Below are positions 54,858 to 64,000 of a DNA stretch of 64,000 bases, piece by piece; within the stretch, counting starts at the first letter, position 1; each line of letters opens with the position of its first letter. A model generated the notes under the pieces. It did not search any database. It was not told the origin of the DNA and saw only the letters and a program-made list of their open reading frames with translations. This DNA comes from Sanguinoderma infundibulare (Eukaryota; Basidiomycota; Agaricomycetes; Polyporales; Polyporaceae). Made by a program: the position numbers and the translations under genes. The DNA is taken from the NCBI GenBank assembly GCA_032821775.1, contig JAVLRN010000002.1, positions 992,001 to 1,056,000 on the forward strand, written 5' to 3'.

Positions 54858-56469
54858 TAGGGCTCCGCACCGCACGTATTACGGTACGGCGTCAAAATGC
54901 CGGGACAAAATACGTGACGCCCGTCATTTTGCCGGTCGTCATCGCTTAGATCTCGGTATGATTACGGGTACGTTACGATTACGGGGTCGTAATTACGGGT
55001 ACGGTACGGGCAGTTGAATACATCTGTTGAACGCCATACGGCGTCTATGTAGCGAAGACACGGAACTGCTTGACGGCGGCCTTGAGGTCCTCTCGGGACA
55101 AAAGAAGCCTCTGCTTCACATCAGGAAAAATCCACCTGGCTCCAGAGTACTCTCGAGGCTCGAAAGGAGGGATAGTGTGAGAGTAAGGTCCCCTTTATGT
55201 AGTAGTCGATAGTCTTTATGCGCGGCTCTCGAGTACTCGGTAGACCTACGATAGACGCTGATAGACACCCCGAGACGTTGTAGTACGCCCATAATTCCTG
55301 TTGCTCCGCTCGGATTCCAGTCGCACACTCAGAATGAAATGGAAATCAAATATTAATTTTATTGTCTGAGAACCTGCTACATGCACAGAGATGATACATG
55401 GTATACTGTAGGCGACAGCAAATCCTTGCATAGTGAACACCATGCACGTACTGGGATGACACAGCACACCAGAGCACAGACTCACCGGAATGATGCCTAT
55501 GACACACAGGGTGAAGCAGCTGCTGCTAGTTCCCCTCAGCCACCAGTCAGTCAAGCCTCAGCGGGAAGAATTCAAGGGAATTGCCGTGATAACCGTGGCC
55601 GATTGTATGTTCTCCGATGTAGCAAGGGTCAGGAGAGGCAGAAGCAGACCCTACCCGAGCACGTTTAACGTCATGCTGTTGGGGAGAGCCTGAATGCTTC
55701 CTCTCTTGCTTCATGTTCGAACTGAAAGGTCTAGCTTCGGACTTTAGTCAGTCCGGAGGCATGATGTCCTGCGCTTGAAGAACATCTGGAGGGGAAACAG
55801 ACCATTGAAGCTCACGGAAAGGAATGCAGCAAGCGATACATACCACGAGCCCTGTAACAAAAGATGAACGTCGCGAAATGCCCTCAAAGGGGTCTATTAG
55901 GTCATTGCACATCATCTGCGTGTATGGCTGAGCAAATGAGCCCGCACCCAGCCCACCAACCGAACGTGAGGGTGAACGAAGCGGAGCCGGGTCCGGCAAG
56001 TGTAAGCAGACGCATCGCAGGACCTTCTTGTGCTGTTGCGCCACACCAATCCGGAGTCGAGGCGCGATATTTGTGGAATAGAAGAGGAAAATACCTAAAA
56101 CTACGCGTGCTGTTCTGGCCCCGACCAGGATCCATGTTGCCACGCTAGTGAAACAGGGAGCCCAAATACTCACCGCAGTAGGGCCAGACATAGCGGGAGA
56201 GGCGCAGAGTTGAGCCTGTTGGCCTTCGGAATGATAAACACATAGCAAGAGTGAAGTATAATAACATAGATTCGGCTTGACTGTAGGCCTGGCGGTCAGG
56301 AGAATTACGCGTAATGACGGGATGACGGCGGTTAAAAGACGGGAAAATGACGATTACGGCGCCCTGGTGACGGGGCGCTTACGGATGGGTGGGAACCGTA
56401 TTACGTGCCGACCGTAATTGACCGCAACCGTAATTACGGTCGTCTTTGACGGTACGGTGCGGAGCCCTA
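54858..56469. mobile_element. Non-autonomous hAT-type DNA transposon (1,612 bp)
   Basis: The ends carry a perfect 15-bp terminal inverted repeat, TAGGGCTCCGCACCG, and the flanks carry an identical 8-bp target duplication, ACCACGAC (54850-54857 and 56470-56477). An 8-bp duplication is the hAT hallmark. Both subterminal regions (54880-55020 and 56290-56450) are packed with TTACGG/CCGTAA words in both orientations, possible transposase-binding sites. The interior has only short hydrophobic open frames on the minus strand and no transposase, so it depends on a helper or holds captured sequence. Confidence 0.88.
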
Positions 56470-56477
56470 ACCACGAC

Positions 56478-57264
56478 CCCGACCACGACCACTACCACCT
56501 CCACCGTCCTCTTCTCTACTCATAGACAGGTCACTACTGCAAGACAAATCCTGTTTTGGTCAAGACCTTCCTGTGGATCCAATACTGCAAGCTGCGGTGC
56601 CTCCTTTGGCCACTGTTCGAACATCCGCTTATCCTCGCGGAATCCGAGGTCTCCTGCCTCCTCTGTTTCCATCTCACATCGCTCAGGATGGACTATTCCA
56701 GAAAACGAATGCCAATTTTCTGTCTGTGCGTCACTCAAACTGGACAGGTATCATTCAGATTGAAAATTGCATTCGAGGTCCAGCGGTCAGAGGGATTAGA
56801 TGTCTGCTCTGGGATGTCTCAGTGAGTCGACCACTCTATTTTGTTCTGTTATCTTTTCGCTCTAGTCTTTATACATTCCGCGCGTTGTCTCTCCCGATGA
56901 GGGCCGCAGATGCCGCTTCTTGCATTTTTCGCGACGCTGCAATTTTCCTTCTCGTCCACCTCCAGTAGCAGAGACATGTTGGCGATTGTCGAGATGGAAC
57001 TCTTGCGATACTTCGCACGTTGCACATACCTTCCGTCCATAGATACACAATACATGTGTCGTGCGCTCATACGCTCATCACATCGTGTCCTGCCATCCTG
57101 CCCGGTATGACTCGATCTGCGGCCCTCCCTACAAACTTACGTATCCCCTGCTCAAACAGAGGGCGTTACCAGGGTATAAGACCATCACAGCCGAGGCCAC
57201 TACGGGGGTTTGGGGACCCGATCTGTTGTAGTGGTATGTGTAGTGATATTGAGCCGCGTATGGA
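56478..57264. other. No confident gene
   Basis: Plus-strand frames around 56550-56970 are hydrophobic but lack splice-supported continuity. They could be a decayed gene. Confidence 0.35.
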
Positions 57265-57720
57265 TCAACAACGGTCAGAGGGACGTATACCGGCACGGGG
57301 ACAGGATAAAGGAATGGGGTGTATCAAGGGCTGTTGAACAGGCGACGCTCCGTAATTGGTCTGGGTAAACCATGGAGATGAACCGCGGGATGTCATATCC
57401 CCCGCGAACGGGGGTCCCTGGCCATGCGTGTGATGAGCATGTTCGTGAGGCGGAGCGTTTCCGAGACCGAGAGTATTCGTTGTCAGGAGCGGCGGCAGCG
57501 TCATAGGCAGCGCCATGGGATCGATACGGGGTGCGTTGGGAGGTTGGATGGGGGCGGGCTCCACAAAGAAAGCCTGAGCGAACGGGGGTGCGCTACGCTC
57601 CTCATTCTTCCTTCCTTCAGCGGCGCCGTCTGTGATGCCGTCGCAGCTGTGCGTCTGCTCATGACGGCTTGCTGAGCTGCCGGAGCGTCTCCTGCCAAAA
57701 AGAGAACTGAAGATGGCCAT
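57265..57720 (-). CDS. Proline-rich hypothetical protein
   Basis: The start is MAIFSSLFGRRRSGSSASRH at 57720. The protein is Pro/His-rich (EHAHHTHGQGPPF), 151 residues, with no domain recognised. In another frame, just downstream, the minus strand reads VPVYVPLTVVDPYAAQYHYT at about 57240-57300, so an unrecognised intron or a frameshift may hide a longer C-terminus. Confidence 0.45.
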   Translation of the reverse strand: MAIFSSLFGRRRSGSSASRHEQTHSCDGITDGAAEGRKNEERSAPPFAQAFFVEPAPIQPPNAPRIDPMALPMTLPPLLTTNTLGLGNAPPHEHAHHTHGQGPPFAGDMTSRGSSPWFTQTNYGASPVQQPLIHPIPLSCPRAGIRPSDRC

Positions 57721-58437
57721 GTTCTGAAAAGATATGACGCTGCTTAGGATAGTTGGTAAGAAAATACAAGGAATGCAAGATCAGTGACTCACAGGTGTTC
57801 AGTGCATGCGTTCAGAGGATAGTCTAGAGCTCGAGCAGGCAGATTGCCATTGATGCTGTCTTGTAAAACCACATCTGGTCCTATTTATACTACCCTTCAC
57901 GTCGAGACTGTTTGAGCCCCGCCATATACGTGCGGCACGTACTACGCTTCGACACGGCGAGTTGGATGGGGCGAGGTGGGAGAGGGCACGGTTGCATTAC
58001 CAGGGCTGTACCCAAAGAGCTCAACAGCTGCAAGAGGCGCTGTGAGATCGTGACAGGCAGCATTCGGTGCGTTCTAGCGCGTCGCCTTTGTGTGAAAGTG
58101 TCGGTAGCCATGTTCATGTAAATAGTCCTCGACGTGCTCACAAGCGAGTCCTGGCGTGACGCCCCCCGTGCGCGCAAGCCAGTGCATGGTGGCTTGCTCG
58201 CGTGCGCGTGTGCGTGTTGAAGGCGAATTGGTCGAGCACAAGATACAGGTACATTTCAAAGCTCAGGAACATCATCCACTCGTGTTTCGCAACTATACAG
58301 GCATGACGAGGTTTCAAGAAAATTCTACTTTGCTATAGCCGGACGCCGACGCTCCCCAGTACGCTTTTGTGTCCCGGTACGCCCTCCGCCACCCTTCCTC
58401 AGGCAACGCTGACCTCCCCTCTACCACCAGCTCGGTT

Positions 58438-59223
58438 TTAGTATGGCGGCGACGTGGGCGAGAACATCGGTGGAGCACCGTAGCCCAGCGCGTATCCGCC
58501 GATCCCCATCCCCGTCCCAGAATACACCACGACAGGGCTTCCAGGATACATCGCCTGCGCGCCATACTGGATGCAATGCTCGTATCCTTGCACATACATC
58601 GAGAGCTGACGCACGACCTGGGGCTGCGGTGTATGCCCGCTCGCCCTCCGGCCCTCCGAAGTCTTCCCCTTTCGGTACACGTCGTACGCGGCGCGCCGTA
58701 TCGCGTACCGCGCCTCCTCGCCGCCTACGCAGCTGCATACCGCGGGCGGTTGCAGGCAGATTTGGCAGGGTATGGAGTCGAAGGTGCGTCTTCCGCTGCG
58801 GTCTCCTTCGACATGTTCCTGCTTGCGGGGGGCGCGAGCGTGCGTGTGGGTGGAAGATGCGGAGCGCCTCGAAATCGATCCGTGGTCGGATCTGGGCGGG
58901 TACGCGTACGGGGTGGGCGGCGGGCTCGGTGGGTAGTGCTCTGCGGGGAACAGGGTGGGGTCCGAAGAAGGGTAGTGAGGTGGCGTTGTGTAGCCTGCAT
59001 GCTGGAAAGGAGGAGGCGGAGACGGAGTATTGAATGTGTGTGGAGGAGGGGGAATAACGCTCTCGAAGGGGCTCGGACCGCGCGAAGGTGCGTCGCTACG
59101 CCAGGAATCCAAGAACTGGACTGGCGAGGAGGAGCGCGGAGACGCGTTTGCCCTGGATTCGTTGTCTTCGGCATCGGTGCGTGCATATGGGGTGGGGGGA
59201 CGTTTCCACGAGTACATCGACAT
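58438..59223 (-). CDS. Proline/serine-rich hypothetical protein with a Cys motif
   Basis: From the ATG at 59223 (MSMYSWKRPPTPYARTD) the frame is open for 261 residues. The N-terminal half is low-complexity Pro/Ser/Tyr. The C-terminal half has CQICLQPPAVCSC, a possible metal-binding or disulfide cluster, followed by a helical segment (ARYAIRRAAYDVYRKG) and a Gly/Tyr/Pro-rich tail. A long open frame on the opposite strand is a by-product of the GC-rich composition. Family not recognised. Confidence 0.5.
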   Translation of the reverse strand: MSMYSWKRPPTPYARTDAEDNESRANASPRSSSPVQFLDSWRSDAPSRGPSPFESVIPPPPHTFNTPSPPPPFQHAGYTTPPHYPSSDPTLFPAEHYPPSPPPTPYAYPPRSDHGSISRRSASSTHTHARAPRKQEHVEGDRSGRRTFDSIPCQICLQPPAVCSCVGGEEARYAIRRAAYDVYRKGKTSEGRRASGHTPQPQVVRQLSMYVQGYEHCIQYGAQAMYPGSPVVVYSGTGMGIGGYALGYGAPPMFSPTSPPY

Positions 59224-59259
59224 TGTGTGTATGTGGAATGCGCGCAATATCACGGACGT

Positions 59260-61985
59260 TGGGTGTGTGCGAACGAGGAAGTTCGACGCTTGGCGACGAC
59301 TGAGGACAGCGGACAGTGGGCCATTTTTATGCGCCGCTCGCGCAGCCTGGATATCGCTGAGTGCTACACGCGATACCGGTCAGCAATATCCAGTACGAGA
59401 AAACAGGCACGCAACATCATATCCTGTCTGTCTGGATTCGTGCCCGCCATGCAGGTAGTTATCCCGGGGTTCGTCGGAGTCGTAGCCTGTAGGATTCTGT
59501 TTACTGGATAGGCGTCTGAGAAGCACAGCCCGAGCGGTCGATATCGCGACTTCCTTGAGGTCCATGCGACTGCCAGCGTTAACTCTAACCTTGATGATGT
59601 GGGCTTGTGGGTATACGGAACCATTGCATGATATGCTCGACGTACCGGACGGATGATCGCGACGGGCAAGTGATGATTTCAACGCGGCCGAAGCCTGTCC
59701 AGCGACACCCGCAGTACCCACATCGCGCCTGTACTTATCGGTCACTTGAACCGTAGAAGTAGCATGTTATTGGATGGTGAACGCACCGAACGTTCGGTGT
59801 TATATCCGTGTCCATGCAGATGGAGTGGCTGCCGCGACCCCGACGCATATCATCCAGAAATCGCGTAGCGAAGAATCGTTCGAAACTCTCCGATAGATCC
59901 CGTGTCCGATAGATGGAAATCAGGGAGGCTGCTATCTAGAAAGTGCGACATCCGACTTGAAGCTTGAAGCTCGGATTTTCAGCAATCCGACATGGGATCG
60001 GAACAGGGGTGGATATCCTGGGATGGAGAAGGCATGTTAACGTGATTCCTTGACACGATCAAAAATAAGACCTGCAGCACATATAATGCACAGTGGTTTG
60101 AAGTTATGCTCTGGAAGAAATGTAACGTACACTGTGAGTTATGGTGAGGATAGGTGCGGGGGATCCGTCGATGATCATTATCATTCGCCTCGGCGGGACG
60201 TCGGGTGGGACCCGGTCGTGAGGCTGCAAAACACCTGCATGTATGCATTCTATCAACAACGTGAGGCGGCGAGTGAATCATTCTACAGGTCATCACAGGC
60301 ATTCAACTAGCTGCGGTCGCGGTAGGACGGTGCATGTGCACTTTCGCATACAGCTGCTCGGAGATGTCGTCAACCAGTAAATGAGTGCTCCGTACGCAAA
60401 GCGGAGGGCTCGCTCACCTGGAACTTGAAGTTACACGTCCACGATAGCAGGGATGGAGGCTGATCTTCAGGACATACCGAGGGACGGACAAAAAACTGCG
60501 GGTAATCATTACGAGTCCTACTGAAATACATGTAGAGTACGTAGCGAGGCCAGGTCCGCGATACCAGAAGATCCGCTCCGTGCCTATCGAGACGGCGGAC
60601 GCCACGAAACCAAAAAGACAGCCTGCCGCGTCCGAGGGTCGACAGATCATGTCTTACAGGCAGAAAGGCGACACGGATAAGCCGCGGATCGGGATAGATG
60701 CTGCGCGAGACACGCACACAGGACCTGAACGGCGTTCCAGCCTGCGGGAGACGACCCTTGAACACATCGGCGGGGGGCGAGCGCGTTGGTGGCGGGCATA
60801 TCTCCACGGCACAGAGACAGGCCTTCTGCCCACGCCCGTACTCAGCCATGCCTGTCTCAAGAAAAATAAGTTCGACAACGACTCGATCACCCGGAGCATC
60901 CAACTTGACTCCGGTGACAATATCGAAAAGCGCCATGCCTTCAGCACTGTGCGGCGCGCGAGGCCGAACTGCGCTTGGGATTAACGCTTGCGCCGCAGGA
61001 TGGGCGGAAAGTGAATGATGGGGCGGCGGGGAGGGAAGACGTGCTTGATGGAATGGGGGGACTCACTTGATCCCGACGACGTTGATCGTCGGGAAACCTC
61101 AAGGCAGTCATAGAGAAAGGTTTCAAGTCGCGGATTCATTGCATGGTCTGGATTGGGGAAACTTGCGCGCAATTGATGATGGGCGACGCGGCGTTCGACT
61201 GGGGTGCAGGGACGGGGTGTAGGGTGAAACAGGTCTGAAAAGAAATCAGTTGTGTCAGAGGGAGTAAAAGTAATGTCAGTGAGAACGCCGAGGGAAAGAA
61301 GGCGATCAGGCTGGCGAATGAATGGTATGAAAGGAGGACGGACGTGCCCCGTCTCGACGTCGCTTCTCTCTCGCGGCAAGGGTCTTGGATGGTACGTCTG
61401 CGATCGGTAACTGTGCGCGAACGCAACGTCGGTGAGCATAACCGACGATGCAATCGAAAGCAGTACTTACGGGCGAATTGGCGGGGAGTCGGAAGGAGAG
61501 CGGAGAAAGCGAAACATGACCGGGCGCAGTGACAGAGACCGACGGATCAGATTGAGGGGGAGGGCGGTGCCACGGTCCACTGCCAACCTGGAAGGTATTG
61601 TTAATGGCGGCCGAGCACAAGGGCGAACATAAGGGCAACATGACCCAGACAGCAGCCAAAGGATGAGTGAGAGAAACAGCCAACCACTGCATCCAGACAC
61701 GAGCGGCTTTCCAGAGGCCAGCGGAAGCCGCCGTTGGGCGCCAGAATCCACGTGGCACACTCGGTCCGCATGTCCGCACGCCGTCCCAGCGCCGCCGTCC
61801 GCTCGTCCCTTCTGCTCAGTGCTCACCATCCCTAGGCTACGGTTCCGGACCCCTCGAGAACCCACTAGGTCTGCCACCAGTGAGGCGACAAAGGCATGTA
61901 GTGTTTTATTGACCCAAACGACAGCTAAAAGGATGCAACGCGGATTCGATTGATAGCTGGGCAGTGAGACGTCGCCGTTACTTAT
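59260..61985. other. 2.7 kb without a confident gene
   Basis: On the minus strand at 60400-60940 there are protein-like pieces in several frames (RVVVELIFLETGMAEYGRGQ; GTERIFWYRGPGLATYST) that may be a decayed multi-exon gene, but no splice path held. The remainder shows nothing. Confidence 0.35.
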
Positions 61986-61994
61986 CTGAATCCT

Positions 61995-63435
61995 CACGTT
62001 GCTTTGGACCGCAAGGACAGCATCGACGGTTGTCTCGGCCGAAGGTGGTGAAAACGGCTTCTGGTCGTCGCACGACACCGCGGTGCCCTGGAGGTCGCTC
62101 ACGGACCTGGTGCCATTGTTCACGGCGTTGAGCATGGCCGAGCCGTTCCCGCTCATCGCCGCCGCGAGCTCCACGGCGACCGCGGGCCAAGCCGGCGGGA
62201 ACTCGAGACCACTGAGGATGTACAGGCGAAGTTGGTCAGTATCCCGGGCAGCGTCGCGTTCGGGACCGCGAGTGGCGCCTTGTACAGGCCGTCGATAAGT
62301 CCCTCGACGCGGTTCATGATGTCGCTGGGGCGCTCATTGGTCTTGTTCGCCAGCGCTCAGGCCGACGGTCCAGCCCTCGTGCATTCCTCAAAAAAGATCC
62401 TGTAGGTGGCTTCCGTTGAGCTGAGCGCATTGCGGAGCTGCAGGTGGGGCGGCTTATTCGCCCACCCGTCCGCATCAACAACACCGTCGATGACGACGCG
62501 GCCGACACGGTTCGGGAAGATGTTGATGAGATACTGGCCGGTGATGGTGTCGTACGAGGAGCCATAGAAGTTGATCAGCGAGCGGTTTCCATAGAGGCGG
62601 GTGTTGATGTAGTCGATGTCGCGCACGACGGATGTCGTTCCCGTGTAACGGATGGTCTGGCCCATCGTCTTCGCGCACATTTGGAACTGCGCCTGGTAGA
62701 GTGCGTTGGCGTCCCGCTGTGTCTCGATCAGGTGGAAGCGGTTGAATGGGTCCGTCACGTTCGGCGACGCGTCGTAACCGCGGTCGAGCACCGTGTTCGC
62801 GATGAACGCCTCGCGCGACCCGTTGGCGGTGAAGCACTTCGTCTGGGGCCTGACATAGCATGGCTGGTCAGTCGCAGTTAGATCTACTTTAACAGGGCGT
62901 ACACCTACTCAGACAAGCCAATTCCACGCAGGTCGAAGCCGATGATATCGTACGCCTCGCCAATCTGATCCACGTCAACGTGAGCGAAGTCATGAAGCAC
63001 AAAGCTGATGGACTGCTGCCGCCACTATGACTCACGCGCTGTTGGATCAGGGCACCATTACTGGTCGCGAGGTTGACACCCGCTACACCCGGTCCCCCGG
63101 GGTTGACGAAGACGGCCCCCTTGCGGGGAGAAGCCGTGGCGTTGTACCGACCAAGCGCGATCTTCGCCACCCCCGCACTTGAGTTGGTGTAGTCGAGAGG
63201 GACACTGCAGAGGCAACTATCGCTTTAGCGAACTTGCGTCGCGATCGTTCGTTGGAAACACCAACATGGCAAATCCACACTCGGCTCCGGGAAGGGTGCC
63301 GTTGTCAGTGCATTTGCCGAAAATGAGCTGGCCGACGTTGCCCTGGACGGGGTCGATGGAGAACGCGTAGTCGGCGAATGCGAGTACTCCCCCGACGAAG
63401 AGGGCCGCGACGTTGTGCTTCCACGGGGCGGACAT
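61995..63435 (-). pseudogene. TAP-like alpha/beta-hydrolase, copy 2, decayed at the active site and 3' end
   Basis: From 63435 (MSAPWKHNVAALFVGGVLAF, a probable N-terminal membrane anchor) the exons 63266-63435 and from 63204 join to VPLDYTNSSAGVAKIALGRY, FVNPGGPGVAGVNLATSNGA, then GEAYDIIGFDLRGIGLSE, TKCFTANGS, LDRGYDASPNVTDPFNRFHL, IDYINTRLYGNRSLINFYGS and RVGRVVIDGVVDADGWANKP. The nucleophile elbow reads GSSYD, where the family has G-x-S-x-G, so the second glycine is Asp. Near 62240 a small deletion shifts the frame before LEFPPAWPAVAVELAAAMSG. After VLAVQSNV (about 61995) the expected C-terminal TAP domain is not found. Intact relatives are secreted or membrane-anchored peptidase-like hydrolases. 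Confidence 0.75.
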
Positions 63436-63708
63436 GGGGCGTTGACCAGTCGTCTTCTGTGCAAGATGCAGTCCGGAGGCATCTGTGGCTGCCCCAAAGT
63501 GTGCCTCTGGAGGAACAAGAGGAAGGAGGATCCGGCTTAGAGAGTGCACGGTCATAGCTGCATCTCATTTTAGGCGAGTCGCAAAATTCAGCTGTATAGC
63601 CTCCGCAGACTTTACACAGGCTTCTACAATGACATTTATCGGAAATGGACGGCATACGACCCAACTTCGCAATTGGCATCTAGTCATGACCGATACATTC
63701 GACAAGTT

Positions 63709-63960
63709 CTACCGCTGCCGCAGACCGTGGACGAATGGTGCACTCGAAAGGTAGTGGCCCGCTGCAAGCACAGGACATGTCAGCAGACAAACGCGCCCGA
63801 CAGATAGAAGGGCGACTAACGACAGCGCACCACCTGTGAAATCCACCTTCGGCGGCAACTGGTGGTCGTTAGTGGACACATGGAAGACGGACAGGAATTG
63901 TGCGACCATGAGCCACATCGAGTCTTCGGCGAACAATCGCCCAGGGCACACGCTAATGTG
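63709..63960 (-). pseudogene. Cytochrome P450 C-terminal exon (partial, at window edge)
   Basis: After an acceptor near 63955 the minus strand reads VCPGRLFAEDSMWLMVAQFL, the heme-cysteine loop and following helix of P450s. LPPKVDFTGGALS follows, as at the end of fungal P450s. After GGALS the sequence departs from the usual proline-rich ending and runs to a stop at 63709, so the last part may be damaged. Upstream exons lie beyond the window. The enzyme would be an ER-bound monooxygenase. Confidence 0.7.
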
Positions 63961-64000
63961 GATAACGTACGTGAGTTCTATCCAGCATAGCGCGGCATCC

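Noticed and set aside
58369..59511. Long plus-strand open frame of 380 codons
   Set aside because: Arg/Ala/Gly-rich and antisense to a better minus-strand gene (58438-59223) with a proline-rich protein and a Cys motif. It arises from GC-rich codon composition.

Overview
The window looks like nuclear DNA of an agaricomycete fungus (Basidiomycota; a polypore-like wood-rot lineage would fit, but that is inference). Supporting signs are genes cut by many 44-70 bp introns with GT-AG and a few GC-AG borders, no bacterial-style operons, and transposon families typical of mushroom-forming fungi: KDZ with a CxC2 cysteine cluster, Plavaka, a large Ty3/Gypsy element and a hAT-type element. No tRNA, rRNA or CRISPR array was seen.

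Layout. 1-0.4 kb: 3' end of an unrecognised gene. 2-20 kb: a graveyard of partial or frameshifted copies of conserved genes (DJ-1/PfpI, steroid 5-alpha-reductase-like, proteasome subunit RPN7, the N-terminal half of the HECT ligase TOM1/HUWE1), mixed with a seemingly intact Plavaka transposase (9.8-13.9 kb), a broken CENP-B-type HTH gene and two paralogous T5orf172/GIY-YIG-like genes (5.5-6.4 and 20.2-21.1 kb). 21-32 kb: a small coiled-coil gene, a chloride-channel CBS-domain remnant, an F-box-like gene with a 7-residue repeat, and a basidiomycete-type nuclear gene (29.0-31.8 kb). 32-50 kb: a coatomer-alpha fragment, then a KDZ transposase split by a 12.6-kb Ty3/Gypsy retrotransposon (35411-48023) with two 1019-bp LTRs. 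50-51 kb: an intact UbiA prenyltransferase gene whose end touches a cluster of ACTAGT motifs. 52-64 kb: two decayed copies of a TAP-like alpha/beta-hydrolase, a 1.6-kb non-autonomous hAT element with an 8-bp target duplication, two proline-rich hypothetical genes and a P450 fragment at the edge.

How it fits together. The genes do not form one pathway. The region is best read as a transposon-rich, rearranging compartment that collects truncated copies of housekeeping genes. The most unusual unit is the Ty3/Gypsy element. Between pol and the 3' LTR it carries 3.7 kb of extra DNA with two antisense genes. One has a canonical intron and a cysteine-rich, zinc-cluster-like motif. A second copy of the polypurine tract lies directly after pol, as if the accessory block was added behind an ancestral element. 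The LTRs differ at only two positions that I noticed, so the insertion is recent.

All calls rest on reading the sequence and on recalled family features. No database search was run, so names are family-level.
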